Source of the DNA: Phoma sp. XZ068
Taxonomy: Eukaryota > Ascomycota > Dothideomycetes > Pleosporales > Didymellaceae
Length of the DNA stretch: 64,000 nt
NCBI GenBank assembly: GCA_004835665.1
Contig: RBKR01000011.1
Location: 682,001-746,000, forward strand
Direction of reading: 5' to 3'
The position numbers were made by a program, and so were the translations under genes. Shown one piece after another: positions 31,847-41,738 of the stretch. The notes beneath the pieces are model-generated. The model saw only the letters and a list, made by a program, of their open reading frames with translations, made no database searches and had not been told where the DNA came from. How positions within the stretch are numbered: the first letter of the stretch is position 1; every line of letters starts with the position of its first letter.

Positions 31847-33490
31847 CTATGTCCTGATCAGCTGTACTCGCCAACCCAGAAGCTCCACGCCCACAAATCC
31901 ATCCGCATCCTTCGTGAAGATGACCACATCCAACGGTTCTGTCACATATCGGAATGCATCGCCCCAATTCCAGCTAGCACACTGTAGGTCAGCAAACCCC
32001 CGTTCCCTGTCCGTTCTGTCAATCAAAATCCTCCAGACCTCTTTCCCGGTGGCTAAGGAGTCAGGATCAGTCGGGTACAACCTCGCGCTGAAACTTTCGA
32101 AGGGGATTTTCTGCACAGCGGCAAGCGACCGCAGGACTGGGACTCCGTTTACCATGAAATCTGTGATCGCAAGCCCAGGCCCGTCATCTACTGCCAAAGT
32201 CATAGTGTTCATTGTGTCCGTAGTAGTAGTCTTGTATATTCCCGTGTAATCGAGCTTCGCTTGTTGCTGCGCGATCTTGTCTGCATATGCCACCAGCGGC
32301 TTCACTAGCAGAGGGAACAGTGTTGAGACGGCGCTATTTGCCTGCCCGCCCGCAGCATTGATCGTGAGCGCAATATTATACTCCGGTATGATAGCCGTGT
32401 ATGCTGCATATCCCGTAACACCGCCTGTTTTGGTAAAGATGTCGATCGGTCGTGGCGTTTTAATGTCAAGATCTATCGGCCTGAGAATCTCCCAAGATTC
32501 ACCAACTGCTTGATATAGCGAATGCATCAGAGCGCGGGGTTGCAGCCACCGGCGTGTCTCTGGTTTGCTGAGTAGCTTGTGGGACAGGATGGACTGCAGG
32601 AACTTTAGGAGGTCGTTAGGTGTTGACCACAGACCCCCGGAGGGGTTGTAGTTCCCAAAATCGGGGACGAACCAGCCCGCATCTGCCGATGAGCGGGGAA
32701 GTAAGGAGGTGTTAGAGTTTGTAGGGACGGAAAAAGTTGTTTTGCTTAGGCCAAGAGGTTCTATGATGAGGTCGTGGATGGCTTGCTCCGAGCTCTTGTT
32801 GTAGACGGCCTCAAGGGCCATTCCGAGGAGATTGTAGCCTATGTTTGAGTATAGAGGCCCTGATTCTGGTGAACGCGGGCGGTAGGCAGGGTTGTTGAGA
32901 CCGGTGAGTACCTCGTCGCGCGTGCAGACGCGGCCACCCGGAAAAGGATCACATGTGGATACTTCGTCACCGGTCCTGTTGATACTCGGAAGACCGAGAG
33001 CAGCAGGATTGAAACCTGGTACAATGGCGAGATCTCCAACGTAGACATATCGGCCTAGACCACTGGTGTGGGCAGCTAAGGCAGCAATTGTAACATCGCC
33101 ATATGCCTTCTCGTTCAGTTCTGGGATGAACTTGGTGATCGAATCTGACAGCTTGATTCTGCCTGCGCTGAGGAGGATCGCCAACATGGTGAATGTTTTG
33201 GTGACGCTACCAATGCGAATACTTGTTTCGAGAAGTGATTGGCTTACTTCACGGCCAAGTGCAGAGTGCTCATGCTCAAAGACTGCAACATCGCCTATAG
33301 ATGCCTTGATCGCAAAAGATGTGTTTGAGAACAAGGGTAAATCTGTAAGAGCCAACTCCAGCACCGTTAACTCCGATGAGTTGGAAAGTACTTTCGGTGG
33401 TGGAAGCAGCGGTCCTGGTGGTGGGCAGATTGCCTGTGTTGTTGTTGCGGAAAGCAGAGTTGTTAATGTGCCCAAGATGAGTGGATGCAT
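31847..33490 (-). CDS. Secreted beta-lactamase-like serine hydrolase
   Basis: A single exon of 547 residues from the Met at 33490, where MHPLILGTLTTLLSATTTQA is a clean signal peptide before ICPPPGP. Longer in-frame starts (33577, 33766) would put a second hydrophobic run in front. The penicillin-binding/beta-lactamase fold (PF00144) shows the nucleophile box SVTK in RIGSVTKTF, the YSN box in LYSNIGYNLLG, and SGGLWSTPNDLLKFLQ. Many Asn-x-Ser/Thr sites fit secretion. A C-terminal beta-rich domain of about 130 residues follows. Fungal members act as esterases or peptidases and some belong to secondary-metabolite clusters; substrate unknown. Tail-to-tail with the TM9 gene, 221 bp apart. Confidence 0.9.
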   Translation of the reverse strand: MHPLILGTLTTLLSATTTQAICPPPGPLLPPPKVLSNSSELTVLELALTDLPLFSNTSFAIKASIGDVAVFEHEHSALGREVSQSLLETSIRIGSVTKTFTMLAILLSAGRIKLSDSITKFIPELNEKAYGDVTIAALAAHTSGLGRYVYVGDLAIVPGFNPAALGLPSINRTGDEVSTCDPFPGGRVCTRDEVLTGLNNPAYRPRSPESGPLYSNIGYNLLGMALEAVYNKSSEQAIHDLIIEPLGLSKTTFSVPTNSNTSLLPRSSADAGWFVPDFGNYNPSGGLWSTPNDLLKFLQSILSHKLLSKPETRRWLQPRALMHSLYQAVGESWEILRPIDLDIKTPRPIDIFTKTGGVTGYAAYTAIIPEYNIALTINAAGGQANSAVSTLFPLLVKPLVAYADKIAQQQAKLDYTGIYKTTTTDTMNTMTLAVDDGPGLAITDFMVNGVPVLRSLAAVQKIPFESFSARLYPTDPDSLATGKEVWRILIDRTDRERGFADLQCASWNWGDAFRYVTEPLDVVIFTKDADGFVGVELLGWRVQLIRT

Positions 33491-34529
33491 GGCTGCACTT
33501 GTGTAGAGCCAGAAGAGTAGGACTGGTAGTGCTGAAACGAAAAGTACGATACACATTTTTCTGTTAAGTAGAGACATTATGGCTGTGCACAGTTGTGCGT
33601 TCTGGGGCTGAAGGTCGTACGGATGGTGTAGACGTTGGTAATACGGTCGGAGTAAGGGCACAACACCGATTTTGCCCACGCAGCTATGGACGCCTGATGC
33701 CCTCAGGTACCCAAAGAGGTGCAGATAGCGACAGCGGATCGCAACACGATGACTGTTGTAAAGCAAAAAAGATCATTCCAAGGGTTGAAGTCCTGGGGAA
33801 TTGAGGTGGAATCGCACGCGGCACGACATTGACCCCTGCCATTGCTTATGTGGGGCTCGGGCGCTGGCGAAACACTGTCTTGTTAATGGTCCAAATGAAA
33901 CATACAGAACTTTGACCCTGCTAAGCACTCTGAGTAGTCTCGGAGATGAGGCTCGCCAACTTGGAGGAAAGTAAGGTAGAAAGCAGGATAATGACGGACT
34001 AGTGACATGGCTTAACAAAATCCTGCGTACCAGTGCATGCGCAACGTGCACCGAGCCACAACAGCGTGAGATCGGCCGCGTCATGCCGTCGTCAGTGTAA
34101 ATTGATCTGATATTCAACCGGCTCAATGTTAGAGGTAGCTTTGCATCTGTCTATTAGAACCTGACAACATGCCCTGACCGGTCTGTTGTGCACCGCGTAG
34201 CCGCCCATCGTTATATGTCCAATTTACCCATCGCTTCATACGACTATCCGTCTCTTGTGTTTGACTTGTCAACCTTAAATTGTCAGCTTGAGTGTGCTAC
34301 CCTCAGCACCGAACAGGGTAGGCACAGTCGCATGTAAGTTTAGCCGCACCTTCAGAATACTTTCGACATTGTAGGGCGAACTATGAGCAAATCACTAGGA
34401 ACAAAGGATGGGAAAGATATGAGCTCCGTTGACCCTTTAAGAACGGTTGGAGCTTTTATGTAAAGTGTCAGCTACTTAGGTAAGCAACGGACTCCTTGCA
34501 GTGCTTTCATCGACAAAGCAAGACTGCAC
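33491..34529. other. Intergenic, hydrolase promoter and MFS 3' flank
   Basis: 1039 bp between two minus-strand genes. The first 276 bp stays open in the hydrolase frame but looks like leader or an upstream exon. The rest has no coding character; no repeats seen. Confidence 0.45.
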
Positions 34530-36083
34530 CTAGCCAGCGAACGCGCTTTCCGCTCTAAGTTTCCTTCTGAAAACCAGAAACATGAACGGTATAACCGCCA
34601 TCACTCCAGATGCGATGGCTAGGACTCCACCTGCCCATCTGACACCTAGATCATGATATAGTGCTGAAGCGGCGAATGGTAGACCGACAGCTGCGAGAGA
34701 TCGTGTCGTACTAGCAGCAGCCTGCGCAGACGCAGCGTAACGCTTGTATGTGTCCGAAAGGTAGAGGATCATGGCAAAGAAGACGAGGATGTACCCGAAG
34801 CCAAAGAAAATGCCGGATAGGACCATAGGCACTGCTGGGTGGATCTCTGGCGTGGCCGTAAAGCCTAACAAAAGGAGTGCAATGGGAATACTGCAACATG
34901 GTGAGCGTTGGCCCAAAACTTGAAACAACATACGTACCACGGAGCACCGACACAAGCAAGCGGCAGTCGACGATATTCGGGCACGGTAGCCCAGCTGCAG
35001 TTATTATATTCTGCTTTCGTGTAGGAACGTCCAAAGCAGTGGGCTACTATGAAGCCACTGGCTACTCCGATCAACACTATCGTCAATCAGCTTAAACACA
35101 CTAAAAACTTGCATAAAGAACATACTTGGGATATATGAGAGACCGATCAGGTCCTCTGATAGGCCATATATCTCGCCATACACGATGGGGTTACTTTGGA
35201 AAAATAAATACTGCATGGAATACACCAAAGCAAGATACAGAGCGGTGAATAGCAGAATTGGCTCTCTTACCATCATGAGCCACGGTCGTTTGAGTGTGAT
35301 GCCCAGCTCTGATAGATGCTTCTGCATTGTAACTTTTGGCGTGTCCACTGCAGACTTTTCAGACACTTGCTTCGCGATGACGATAGCGTATGTTTCTGGT
35401 AGACACCAGACGAATGGCAGTCCAACGCCAGCTATCATCAAACCGACCCAAAAGGTCCATCGCCAACCTAAATGCACCGATATAAATCCTGAGATGACAG
35501 GTCCCACTAAGGGTCCGCATGCAGCGACGAAAAGGAATGATGCAACAGCCTGACCTCTCGCTACCGGGCCTTCATATACATCTGCAAATAGTCCTGCGAC
35601 GACAGTGTTTGGCACCGCAGCACTTAGGCCTGCAAGAAGCCTGAAGATAACCAGTGCAGTAAAAGACGGTGCAATTGCACAGCACAGTGTCCAGAGCGCG
35701 TAACAACTGAAACTGCCGGCCAGTAGTGGGCGTCGACCGAAGTGTTCGCTTAGAGGAGCGAAGAACAAAGGCGATACTGCAAATCCGACTTGATAGAGAG
35801 AGTTCAATAGAACGAATTTGTTTGTCGAATTGTGGAGGTTGAAGTCTCGTACAATGGATGATTTTGCACCAGATGGAAGGGATGAACCAAGTGTGCTATT
35901 GAAAGCAATTAGGAGGCCCGTAACAAGAACAAGTTGTTTTCTCCGCTGATATCATCAGCCTCAGCTTTGTTTTAGTTCGTTCATTCGTATTGCACTTACT
36001 GCCGAAAATGCAAAGCCATATTGTGGGACGTTGGAGTAGCTCGGGGTGAGCCCGGCGCCCACTACGCCTGTAGTAACGTCCAT
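34530..36083 (-). CDS. MFS multidrug-type transporter (DHA1 family)
   Basis: Four exons, 36083-36000, 35945-35126, 35076-34938 and 34890-34530 (introns 54, 49 and 47 bp), 467 residues. The tiny first exon gives MDVTTGVVGAGLTPSYSNVP, then RRKQLVLVTGLLIAFNSTLGSSLPSGA begins membrane segment 1. LNSLYQVGFAVSPLFFAPLSEHFGRRPLL contains the MFS motif A (G-x3-D/E-x2-GRR). RLLAGLSAAVPNTVVAG and GPLVGPVISGF match the drug/H+ antiporter motif C region of DHA1, the group with polyamine and fluconazole exporters. The cytosolic loop between segments 6 and 7 is KHLSELGITLKRPW. It shares its promoter with the aminotransferase gene and probably exports a product or toxicant. Confidence 0.9.
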
Positions 36084-36592
36084 GTTCGATACCACCTAAT
36101 TGCGCCCAGTAGATACGGGAAACGTCAATACAAATTGCAAAGCCGTTTGCTGTGGAATTTTGCAATGATGTTTTGAAATGCGCATTCGTCGGCTGCGAAA
36201 ATCGGATCACCAGCGCTAGCTGAATCTAGACACCACGCCCTGCGACCACGCTCTGCAGTCACGCCCTGCGCCCTAGCTGTCTAGGTATCGTAACAACAAT
36301 TCTAAGCTCTAAACGTGAATGCAGATAGGCGTCAAATGATTGAATCTTCCGGGACTGTGGACATCCACGCCCTGCGCCATGCGCCTTGAACACCACGCCT
36401 TGCAAGTCTCAACGGGGATAACCACGAGAATGCAATGGGGCCCTGGTGGGTGAGCAGACAATGCAAGATACCACGATAGGCTATCATAGAAGCTCCGACC
36501 TAGGTATCCTCGCGAAAGATCAACATTCGTTTTAGATCGGGGACAAATAGCGTGAATTCAACATTATATAATTAGTCCGTGGCTCTACATTC
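36084..36592. promoter_or_regulatory. Divergent promoter, MFS and aminotransferase
   Basis: A 509-bp shared promoter. It contains five CCACGCCCTGCG-like copies (36231-36403), an in-frame TATA-like run (attatataat, about 36563-36572) 20-30 bp before the aminotransferase start, and no open frame of note. Confidence 0.7.
36231..36403. repeat. Five-copy CCACGCCCTGCG promoter repeat
   Basis: Copies at 36233-36244 (ccacgccctgcg), 36246-36256 (ccacgctctgc), 36260-36270 (cacgccctgcg), 36365-36376 (ccacgccctgcg) and 36393-36403 (ccacgccttgc), all on the same strand. The first three are 13-14 bp apart. The spacing and strand bias suggest an operator or a very young minisatellite. Confidence 0.8.
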
Positions 36593-37882
36593 ATGGCCGC
36601 ATACACAAAAACGATATTGAATATGCCCGGCGTTACCTATCCCTACACACGACATGCTACCGCTGGAGTCGACACATCTATGACTGAAAACGCACACGCC
36701 CTTCCGCTGGCGCCACTAGATGCATCGAAGTTGGTTATTTCTCGAACCACAAATCCAATTCCGATCCCTACCGCCAGCCAAGCAGCGCTGAAACCTCACA
36801 CGGATCACCTGCTTGCCGTCAAATGGACATGTAGCGATGGCTGGGGCACACCAGAGATTGTGCCTTACAAACCGTTCAGTATCGACCCTACAGCAAGCGT
36901 TTTGCATTATGCAACGTCCTGTTTTGAGGGGACCAAGACCTATCGTGGATACGATGGCAAGCTTCGCGTCTTCCGATTGCTTGAAAATTGCCGCCGCATG
37001 GCAGACAGTGCCATACGATTATCGATGCCCGCACCCGAACCAGAACAACTAGTGCAGCTAATAAAGGCGCTTTGTCAGGTAGAGGGTGCTCGGTGGTTAC
37101 CTAGTGACACGAGCCGGGGGAAATACCTCTACGTCAGACCAACCCTCATAGCCACCGACGCCGACCTCGAGTGCAAAGTCCCACGGGAAGTGCTGCTATA
37201 TGTGATCATAACGTACTGGCCGGCGGCACCCGAATCCATTCCTGCGCAGGGGGGATGGAAACGACCAGAGGGCTTGAAGCTCTGGGCGAGCCCAGAGACT
37301 TCGATAAGGGCATGGCCAAGCGGTTCGGGCAACAAGAAGATTGCAGCCAATTACGGGCCTGCCTTACAAGCACACAAGGTGGCACAAGAGCAAGGCTTTG
37401 ATCAAGTCTTGTGGCTGTATGGCCAGGAAGGGCTGGTAACCGAAGCTGGCGGGACAAACTTCTTTGTCATTTGGAAGTCAAAAGGTGGCATCATCCGGAT
37501 GAACACAGCTCCACTAGAGAGTGGCTTAATCCTGCCTGGTATCACGAGGAATACCATCCTTAATTTGGCAAAGACCAGGTTTGCAGCGGCTGGCGAGTGG
37601 AGTCTAGACGGCAAGATAGTACAGGCGGTACCTATTGAAGTGACCGAAGATGATTTCACCATCGGTGATATCGTTGAGGCTAGCGATGACGGTCGGTTAC
37701 TGGCCGCGTTCGCTGTTGGTACCGCCTACTTTGTAAAAGAAGTTGTCGAAATCAACTGCCGTGGTCTTAGAGTCAACATCAGTGCCGATGCGGTCCCTCA
37801 TCCTGCTCTTCTCCGCAAATGGCTTTCTGACATCATGTACGGTGCCGAGCAAAATGACTGGGCAGAGGTGATTGAAGAGTAG
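36593..37882 (+). CDS. Branched-chain aminotransferase (class IV PLP)
   Basis: A single exon of 429 residues. It exchanges the amino group between Leu/Ile/Val and 2-oxoglutarate. The fold-type IV signatures are present: FSIDPTASVLHYATSCFEGTK, YLYVRPTLIAT, then KKIAANYGP with the PLP lysine at about 249 (usual form K-x-G-G-N-Y-G-P, here Ala-Ala), then LVTEAGGTNFFV and PLESGLILPGITR. The first 29 residues may be a weak organelle leader; an inner Met (MTENAHALPL) at 36680 would give a cytosolic form. Its place between an MFS exporter and a C2H2 regulator suggests a pathway-specific copy rather than the housekeeping enzyme, since such copies feed fungal peptide synthesis. That role is inference. 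Confidence 0.92.
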   Translation: MAAYTKTILNMPGVTYPYTRHATAGVDTSMTENAHALPLAPLDASKLVISRTTNPIPIPTASQAALKPHTDHLLAVKWTCSDGWGTPEIVPYKPFSIDPTASVLHYATSCFEGTKTYRGYDGKLRVFRLLENCRRMADSAIRLSMPAPEPEQLVQLIKALCQVEGARWLPSDTSRGKYLYVRPTLIATDADLECKVPREVLLYVIITYWPAAPESIPAQGGWKRPEGLKLWASPETSIRAWPSGSGNKKIAANYGPALQAHKVAQEQGFDQVLWLYGQEGLVTEAGGTNFFVIWKSKGGIIRMNTAPLESGLILPGITRNTILNLAKTRFAAAGEWSLDGKIVQAVPIEVTEDDFTIGDIVEASDDGRLLAAFAVGTAYFVKEVVEINCRGLRVNISADAVPHPALLRKWLSDIMYGAEQNDWAEVIEE

Positions 37883-37909
37883 AGGAGTGCAGTACCGTAC
37901 AACAGAGTA

Positions 37910-39556
37910 TCAATTGAGGCTTAGCTGCGCTGCTTGGTTCATCCAATCCTCTTGTTGTTTGAATCCCTTTAGCCACTCCTGGTTATCTGCCAGTGTCTGG
38001 TTCCAACCGTCCTCGTCGCCGAACGCGATACGTCTTGCCTCTCGTTGAAACATTTCATCTGTAGGCATTATTCCCATCAAGATGTTCTTTCGTGCATACT
38101 GACTCAAGTGTTGAGCTAGAACTTCTGCAAACGCAACTGTGTCGTCATTCTCCAGCAAGTTTGGAAGTACTACATTGCTTGCTGTCGGAACACCGGCGAG
38201 GGTTTGTGATGTTGGCGACAATAATCTCTCTTGATTGAGGCGCGAGGTCATCTGGTTGAAATGATCTTTTGACGCAGGATCTGTTGCAGAGAACGGAACT
38301 AGACTTCTCGAATCATTCGCAATGAGGTATGGCGGCAGTGCGTAGGCGACCCTAGCCGCAGTAGCTGCATCAAATCCATGATCTCCAGTCCAGTCAGCCA
38401 TCGTCTTGCCTTGACGGAAATGTGCAGCCAGGTGACTGACACGTTCATCCCAGCTAATCAGGCTCGCATTACAAAAGCCACAACGTGAGGATATCGGTGG
38501 CAGGTCGACCTTCCAATCCTCCACTAGCGGAAGAGTCTCTATCTCATGAAACAAGCGAAGATGCTGGACAAGATGGTCTTTGCGTCGAAATGACCGTGTT
38601 GCAACTTGGTCGCCGTGACAAGCGCTGTGATTGTGCTGTTCGAGATGTTCAGTGGTCGGATCGAGAGCACTACAGTATGCGCAGTGAGCCCTTCCAGTCG
38701 ACAGCACAACGGATCCACCGTGAGGTGCACATTGCCACTCCGTCGTGCTCAGGTGCAGAGACTGCTCATGGCGAGCCCAGTCGTACTTGTGCTTGAACGT
38801 ATCACAACAGAAAGTGCATTTGAAGATGCGGTCTTCAGGGCTGGTTTCTTTTCGGACGGCCCTCGGCTTCCTTGTCTTCTTCGAGACGCGAGAACGCTTC
38901 GATGTCCCAGAGGCTGCTGAGTGACTTGAGCCAGCTGAGCGTCGTGAAGACACACTACTGGCAACACTGGCCATGGAGGTGGGCGTTCGGTAGGTGCGGA
39001 AAGCATCGAAATTAGGTGTCCACGGGCTGTTGGGGGTTCCATTTGCCATAGGATTTTCTAACGCGGAGCAAATAGCAGACAAAGATGCGGCTTCATTTTG
39101 CGGTGGGGAATCCTGCCAACGCTGCATCGCAAGTGACTGTGATTCGCCATGACTCCTCTCGGGTGTCATGATAGGTATGGGACTGGATGACTTCCCTGGA
39201 TTGCGCCTGAAATATGTGCTCCGTTTTCGTGGGAGTGATCTGTGTTGCTGTACCGATTCCAGATTGCGCTCCTGCTGAACTTGCTGAAGTAGTACCGACA
39301 GAGGTGCTGCCATGTCGGGCACGACATCTGGAGTTGCCGCATAGTCCTGATCGGTAGCCAGCGTTCCAAGATTGGTGAAGTCGTACTCAAACGGGCTGGT
39401 GCTTGCATTGTTGGTGGCTGAATCTGGAAACTGGGGAAAATTATTCACCCAATCATCGGTGGCGGTGTCGGCAGCAATGAAGTCCGAAAGCCAGGGCATG
39501 TCATCCACCGCATCCGATTGAGGGGGGGCATATTGCCCAAAATAATCTCCTTCCAT
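37910..39556 (-). CDS. C2H2 zinc-finger regulator
   Basis: A single exon of 548 residues, ending 27 bp from the aminotransferase stop. An acidic N terminus (MEGDYFGQYAPPQSDAVDDMP...DDWVNNF) looks like an activation region. A Ser-rich basic linker (KRSRVSKKTRKPRAVRK) looks like a nuclear signal. Next comes a classical finger, FKCTFCCDTFKHKYDWARHEQSLH, then CAYCSALDPTTEHLEQHNHSAC, a divergent one with SFRRKDHLVQHLRLFH, and RCGFCNASLISWDERVSHLAAHF. The C-terminal 140 residues are helical. Similar mould factors exist with unknown targets. Given its neighbours it may control the MFS/aminotransferase promoter, whose repeats are GC-rich as expected for such fingers. Confidence 0.9.
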   Translation of the reverse strand: MEGDYFGQYAPPQSDAVDDMPWLSDFIAADTATDDWVNNFPQFPDSATNNASTSPFEYDFTNLGTLATDQDYAATPDVVPDMAAPLSVLLQQVQQERNLESVQQHRSLPRKRSTYFRRNPGKSSSPIPIMTPERSHGESQSLAMQRWQDSPPQNEAASLSAICSALENPMANGTPNSPWTPNFDAFRTYRTPTSMASVASSVSSRRSAGSSHSAASGTSKRSRVSKKTRKPRAVRKETSPEDRIFKCTFCCDTFKHKYDWARHEQSLHLSTTEWQCAPHGGSVVLSTGRAHCAYCSALDPTTEHLEQHNHSACHGDQVATRSFRRKDHLVQHLRLFHEIETLPLVEDWKVDLPPISSRCGFCNASLISWDERVSHLAAHFRQGKTMADWTGDHGFDAATAARVAYALPPYLIANDSRSLVPFSATDPASKDHFNQMTSRLNQERLLSPTSQTLAGVPTASNVVLPNLLENDDTVAFAEVLAQHLSQYARKNILMGIMPTDEMFQREARRIAFGDEDGWNQTLADNQEWLKGFKQQEDWMNQAAQLSLN

Positions 39557-40278
39557 GATGTCCTACTTGAAGTTCTCGAGTTCAGTTGCGGGGGACGTCT
39601 CGTGCTTATCAGAGTCGCCGGCACCGGCCTTCGCTGAGTCTTACGGCAGCCGAGGCCGGAAAAGGTAAGGTAACGCTCATCTCTAGCGCGTTTGTTAGTC
39701 TATCACGTTAGCTTGAGCAATTCACATCTCATATCAACAAAACTTTGTATGCAGCAGCAAGATCGCGCTGCGCAAGATCTTCTCAAGGTTCTGGTTTTGC
39801 AGGAAATGAGCATCGATATGCCGCGATCATGTTCGTGGGCTTCATCGCAAATCACGTCTCGTGTCGTTCTTGACTTTCTCTTCGATACCTACAAATCACG
39901 TCTTCGGAGACCAACGTATAAGAGGACCTGAAGAATCCAAGCCTGTACTTTATGACTGCAACTAGTTCTATCATTTTCCCCTGTCTTTGGATAACGTCTG
40001 CCCGGCACAGCGGCATTGAAGCCGACCTGCCTACCACTGAAGTTTTACCCTCTAGACGCACCGGAAAACCATGCCATAGCGCCTTCCCTTCTACCATGAC
40101 TAACGGCCCCAATCAATCAAGGAAGCCAAGATCAACACGTGAAGCGCATCGAAGGTGTAGAAGGCTTCGACAGGTCGCTCTGGCGGTTGGTATGGAATAA
40201 GGCTATTCCTATCCTCTCAAACAACACACGTCCGTCTCTCCTAGCCCTTGCTTTTATCATTGGATATTGGGGCTGATA
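39557..40278. other. Intergenic, C2H2 promoter and DUF6594 3' flank
   Basis: 722 bp; small plus-strand frames (39692-39931, 39952-40200) have no domain or codon signal. Nothing recognised. Confidence 0.45.
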
Positions 40279-41271
40279 TTAATCCGGACATCTCACGCTC
40301 CGCAAAATCCCATTCTCAAGCTGCATCATACACTGCTCGCATTTGCTGCCGCCTAGATCTCCACTGACGAAGACTACCAGAACTGCCGCGTACGCGGCTG
40401 TGGCTGCAAAGAGCTCTGCTCGCCTTGCATTGGTACAAAGTGCGACACTTGATGCGAACAATATCGTATACATGGCTACAAGGCCAAGCTTTGCTGTGGG
40501 GTTACCGACAAAATATAAATTAACGATGGCTCCGATAAGTAGAACTGCAGCAAGGACTAAATCCAATGTGGCTACAGTCCTGACGACATGCGAACTTCTG
40601 TGAAATGTCGTTCGATCGAATTGACTGCCACTCCTCTGCTTCTTAAAGAGCCAATGGTCTTGTAGTAGTCGAGAGAGTTGGTCCTCATCTGTCGACTTTG
40701 CAAGAGTTACCAGGTCTGTATCATCATCCAGATAAGCCTGAGCACGTCCACTGATGAGTGGCATTGCCATTTGGTCTTTTATTTCGAAGGCTGACCCTCT
40801 TACATACTCGAGTGAGGCAGTAAGCGGCCGATTCCTCGGTTTATGAAGATTGCCGATCTCAGATTGTAGGAGCAACGTTTCGTCTACTCATTTGAGTCCT
40901 TATTGACCTGGGCTATGGACGTATCACTTACAGTACTCTCGCAACAGTAGTTGCAGTTCATCCAGCTTTTCCAGTCGCTTCGCTTCCGGTCTGCTTTTGT
41001 TGTTCCCATGCTTCAACATAGTCTCCCAACGCATCGACGAGAGAAGTGCTTCATCAACATCGTGTGCACGGCGGGCTTGTTCGTCCAAGGCATCTATCTC
41101 ATGTTCTAGGGCCACGAGCCTTGCTTGCAGATGGAGGATATTTCTTGCTGCTAGACGATTAAATTTCCGGAAGATGAGCGTCTCGTTGTCAGAGTCTCGT
41201 GCCATCCAGGCAGCAAGCGCGGGATATCCATCGCGCAGCGAAGCAAGTTCAATATCCGGCGTTTGCGACAT
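40279..41271 (-). CDS. DUF6594 membrane protein
   Basis: Two exons, 41271-40932 and 40883-40279 (48-bp phase-1 intron), 314 residues. It begins with the family signature GYPALAAWMARDSDNETLIFRKFNRLAARNIL, then a helical hairpin LQARLVALEHEIDALDEQ, and an acidic linker (YLDDDTDLVTLAKSTDEDQLSRLL). Three hydrophobic segments lie near the C terminus, at about 219-238, 246-264 and 270-288, separated by very short loops. This is the usual DUF6594 layout: cytosolic coiled part plus a C-terminal triple membrane anchor. The family is abundant in moulds, often near HET genes, and has no known biochemical role. Divergent from the retropepsin-like gene, 467 bp apart. Confidence 0.88.
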
Positions 41272-41738
41272 GCCACCTTGGTCGGAAATGTCGAAGCTGG
41301 CTGGCGACTGAAGACTATGAGGCTGAGACGGTCGTGTTCAAGAGGGTATGTAGGCAGCAGTTGCTCAATGGGCTGACAGGCTGACAGCCAGCCACACAAC
41401 GCTCAGCCTCCCTTGGCAACTCACCGCGGACCCCAGGACATAGAACTTACTTGTAACCATGCCTCTCAAACTATGCAATCACCTAATCCCTCGCCAAAAT
41501 TATTCGGCTTTTTCTAAAACTTACCCACATTTCTACCTACTGATGAAGAGGCTTCTTTAACATTTCACAGAGCTTGTTAGACCTGAGGCCGCCCGGGACG
41601 TGATACTGCAGGGCTTTCTATAACACCTTCTGTTACTTCCCAAATGGCTGCCTTTAGCAATGGTACCGTTGTGATGTCGATCTGGAGTGTTGTATATGAG
41701 TCCACTAATGCCTATCAGGCAGTTTCACTGGTGACCAG
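41272..41738. promoter_or_regulatory. Divergent promoter, DUF6594 and retropepsin-like genes
   Basis: 467 bp with no coding signal. No LTR-like ends or target-site duplications could be seen on this side of the retropepsin-like gene. Confidence 0.45.

Noticed and set aside
31847..39556. A full secondary-metabolite cluster including the beta-lactamase-like gene
   Set aside because: No polyketide, peptide or terpene synthase in the window; the hydrolase is separated by 1 kb and shares no promoter. Only the three-gene group is worth proposing.
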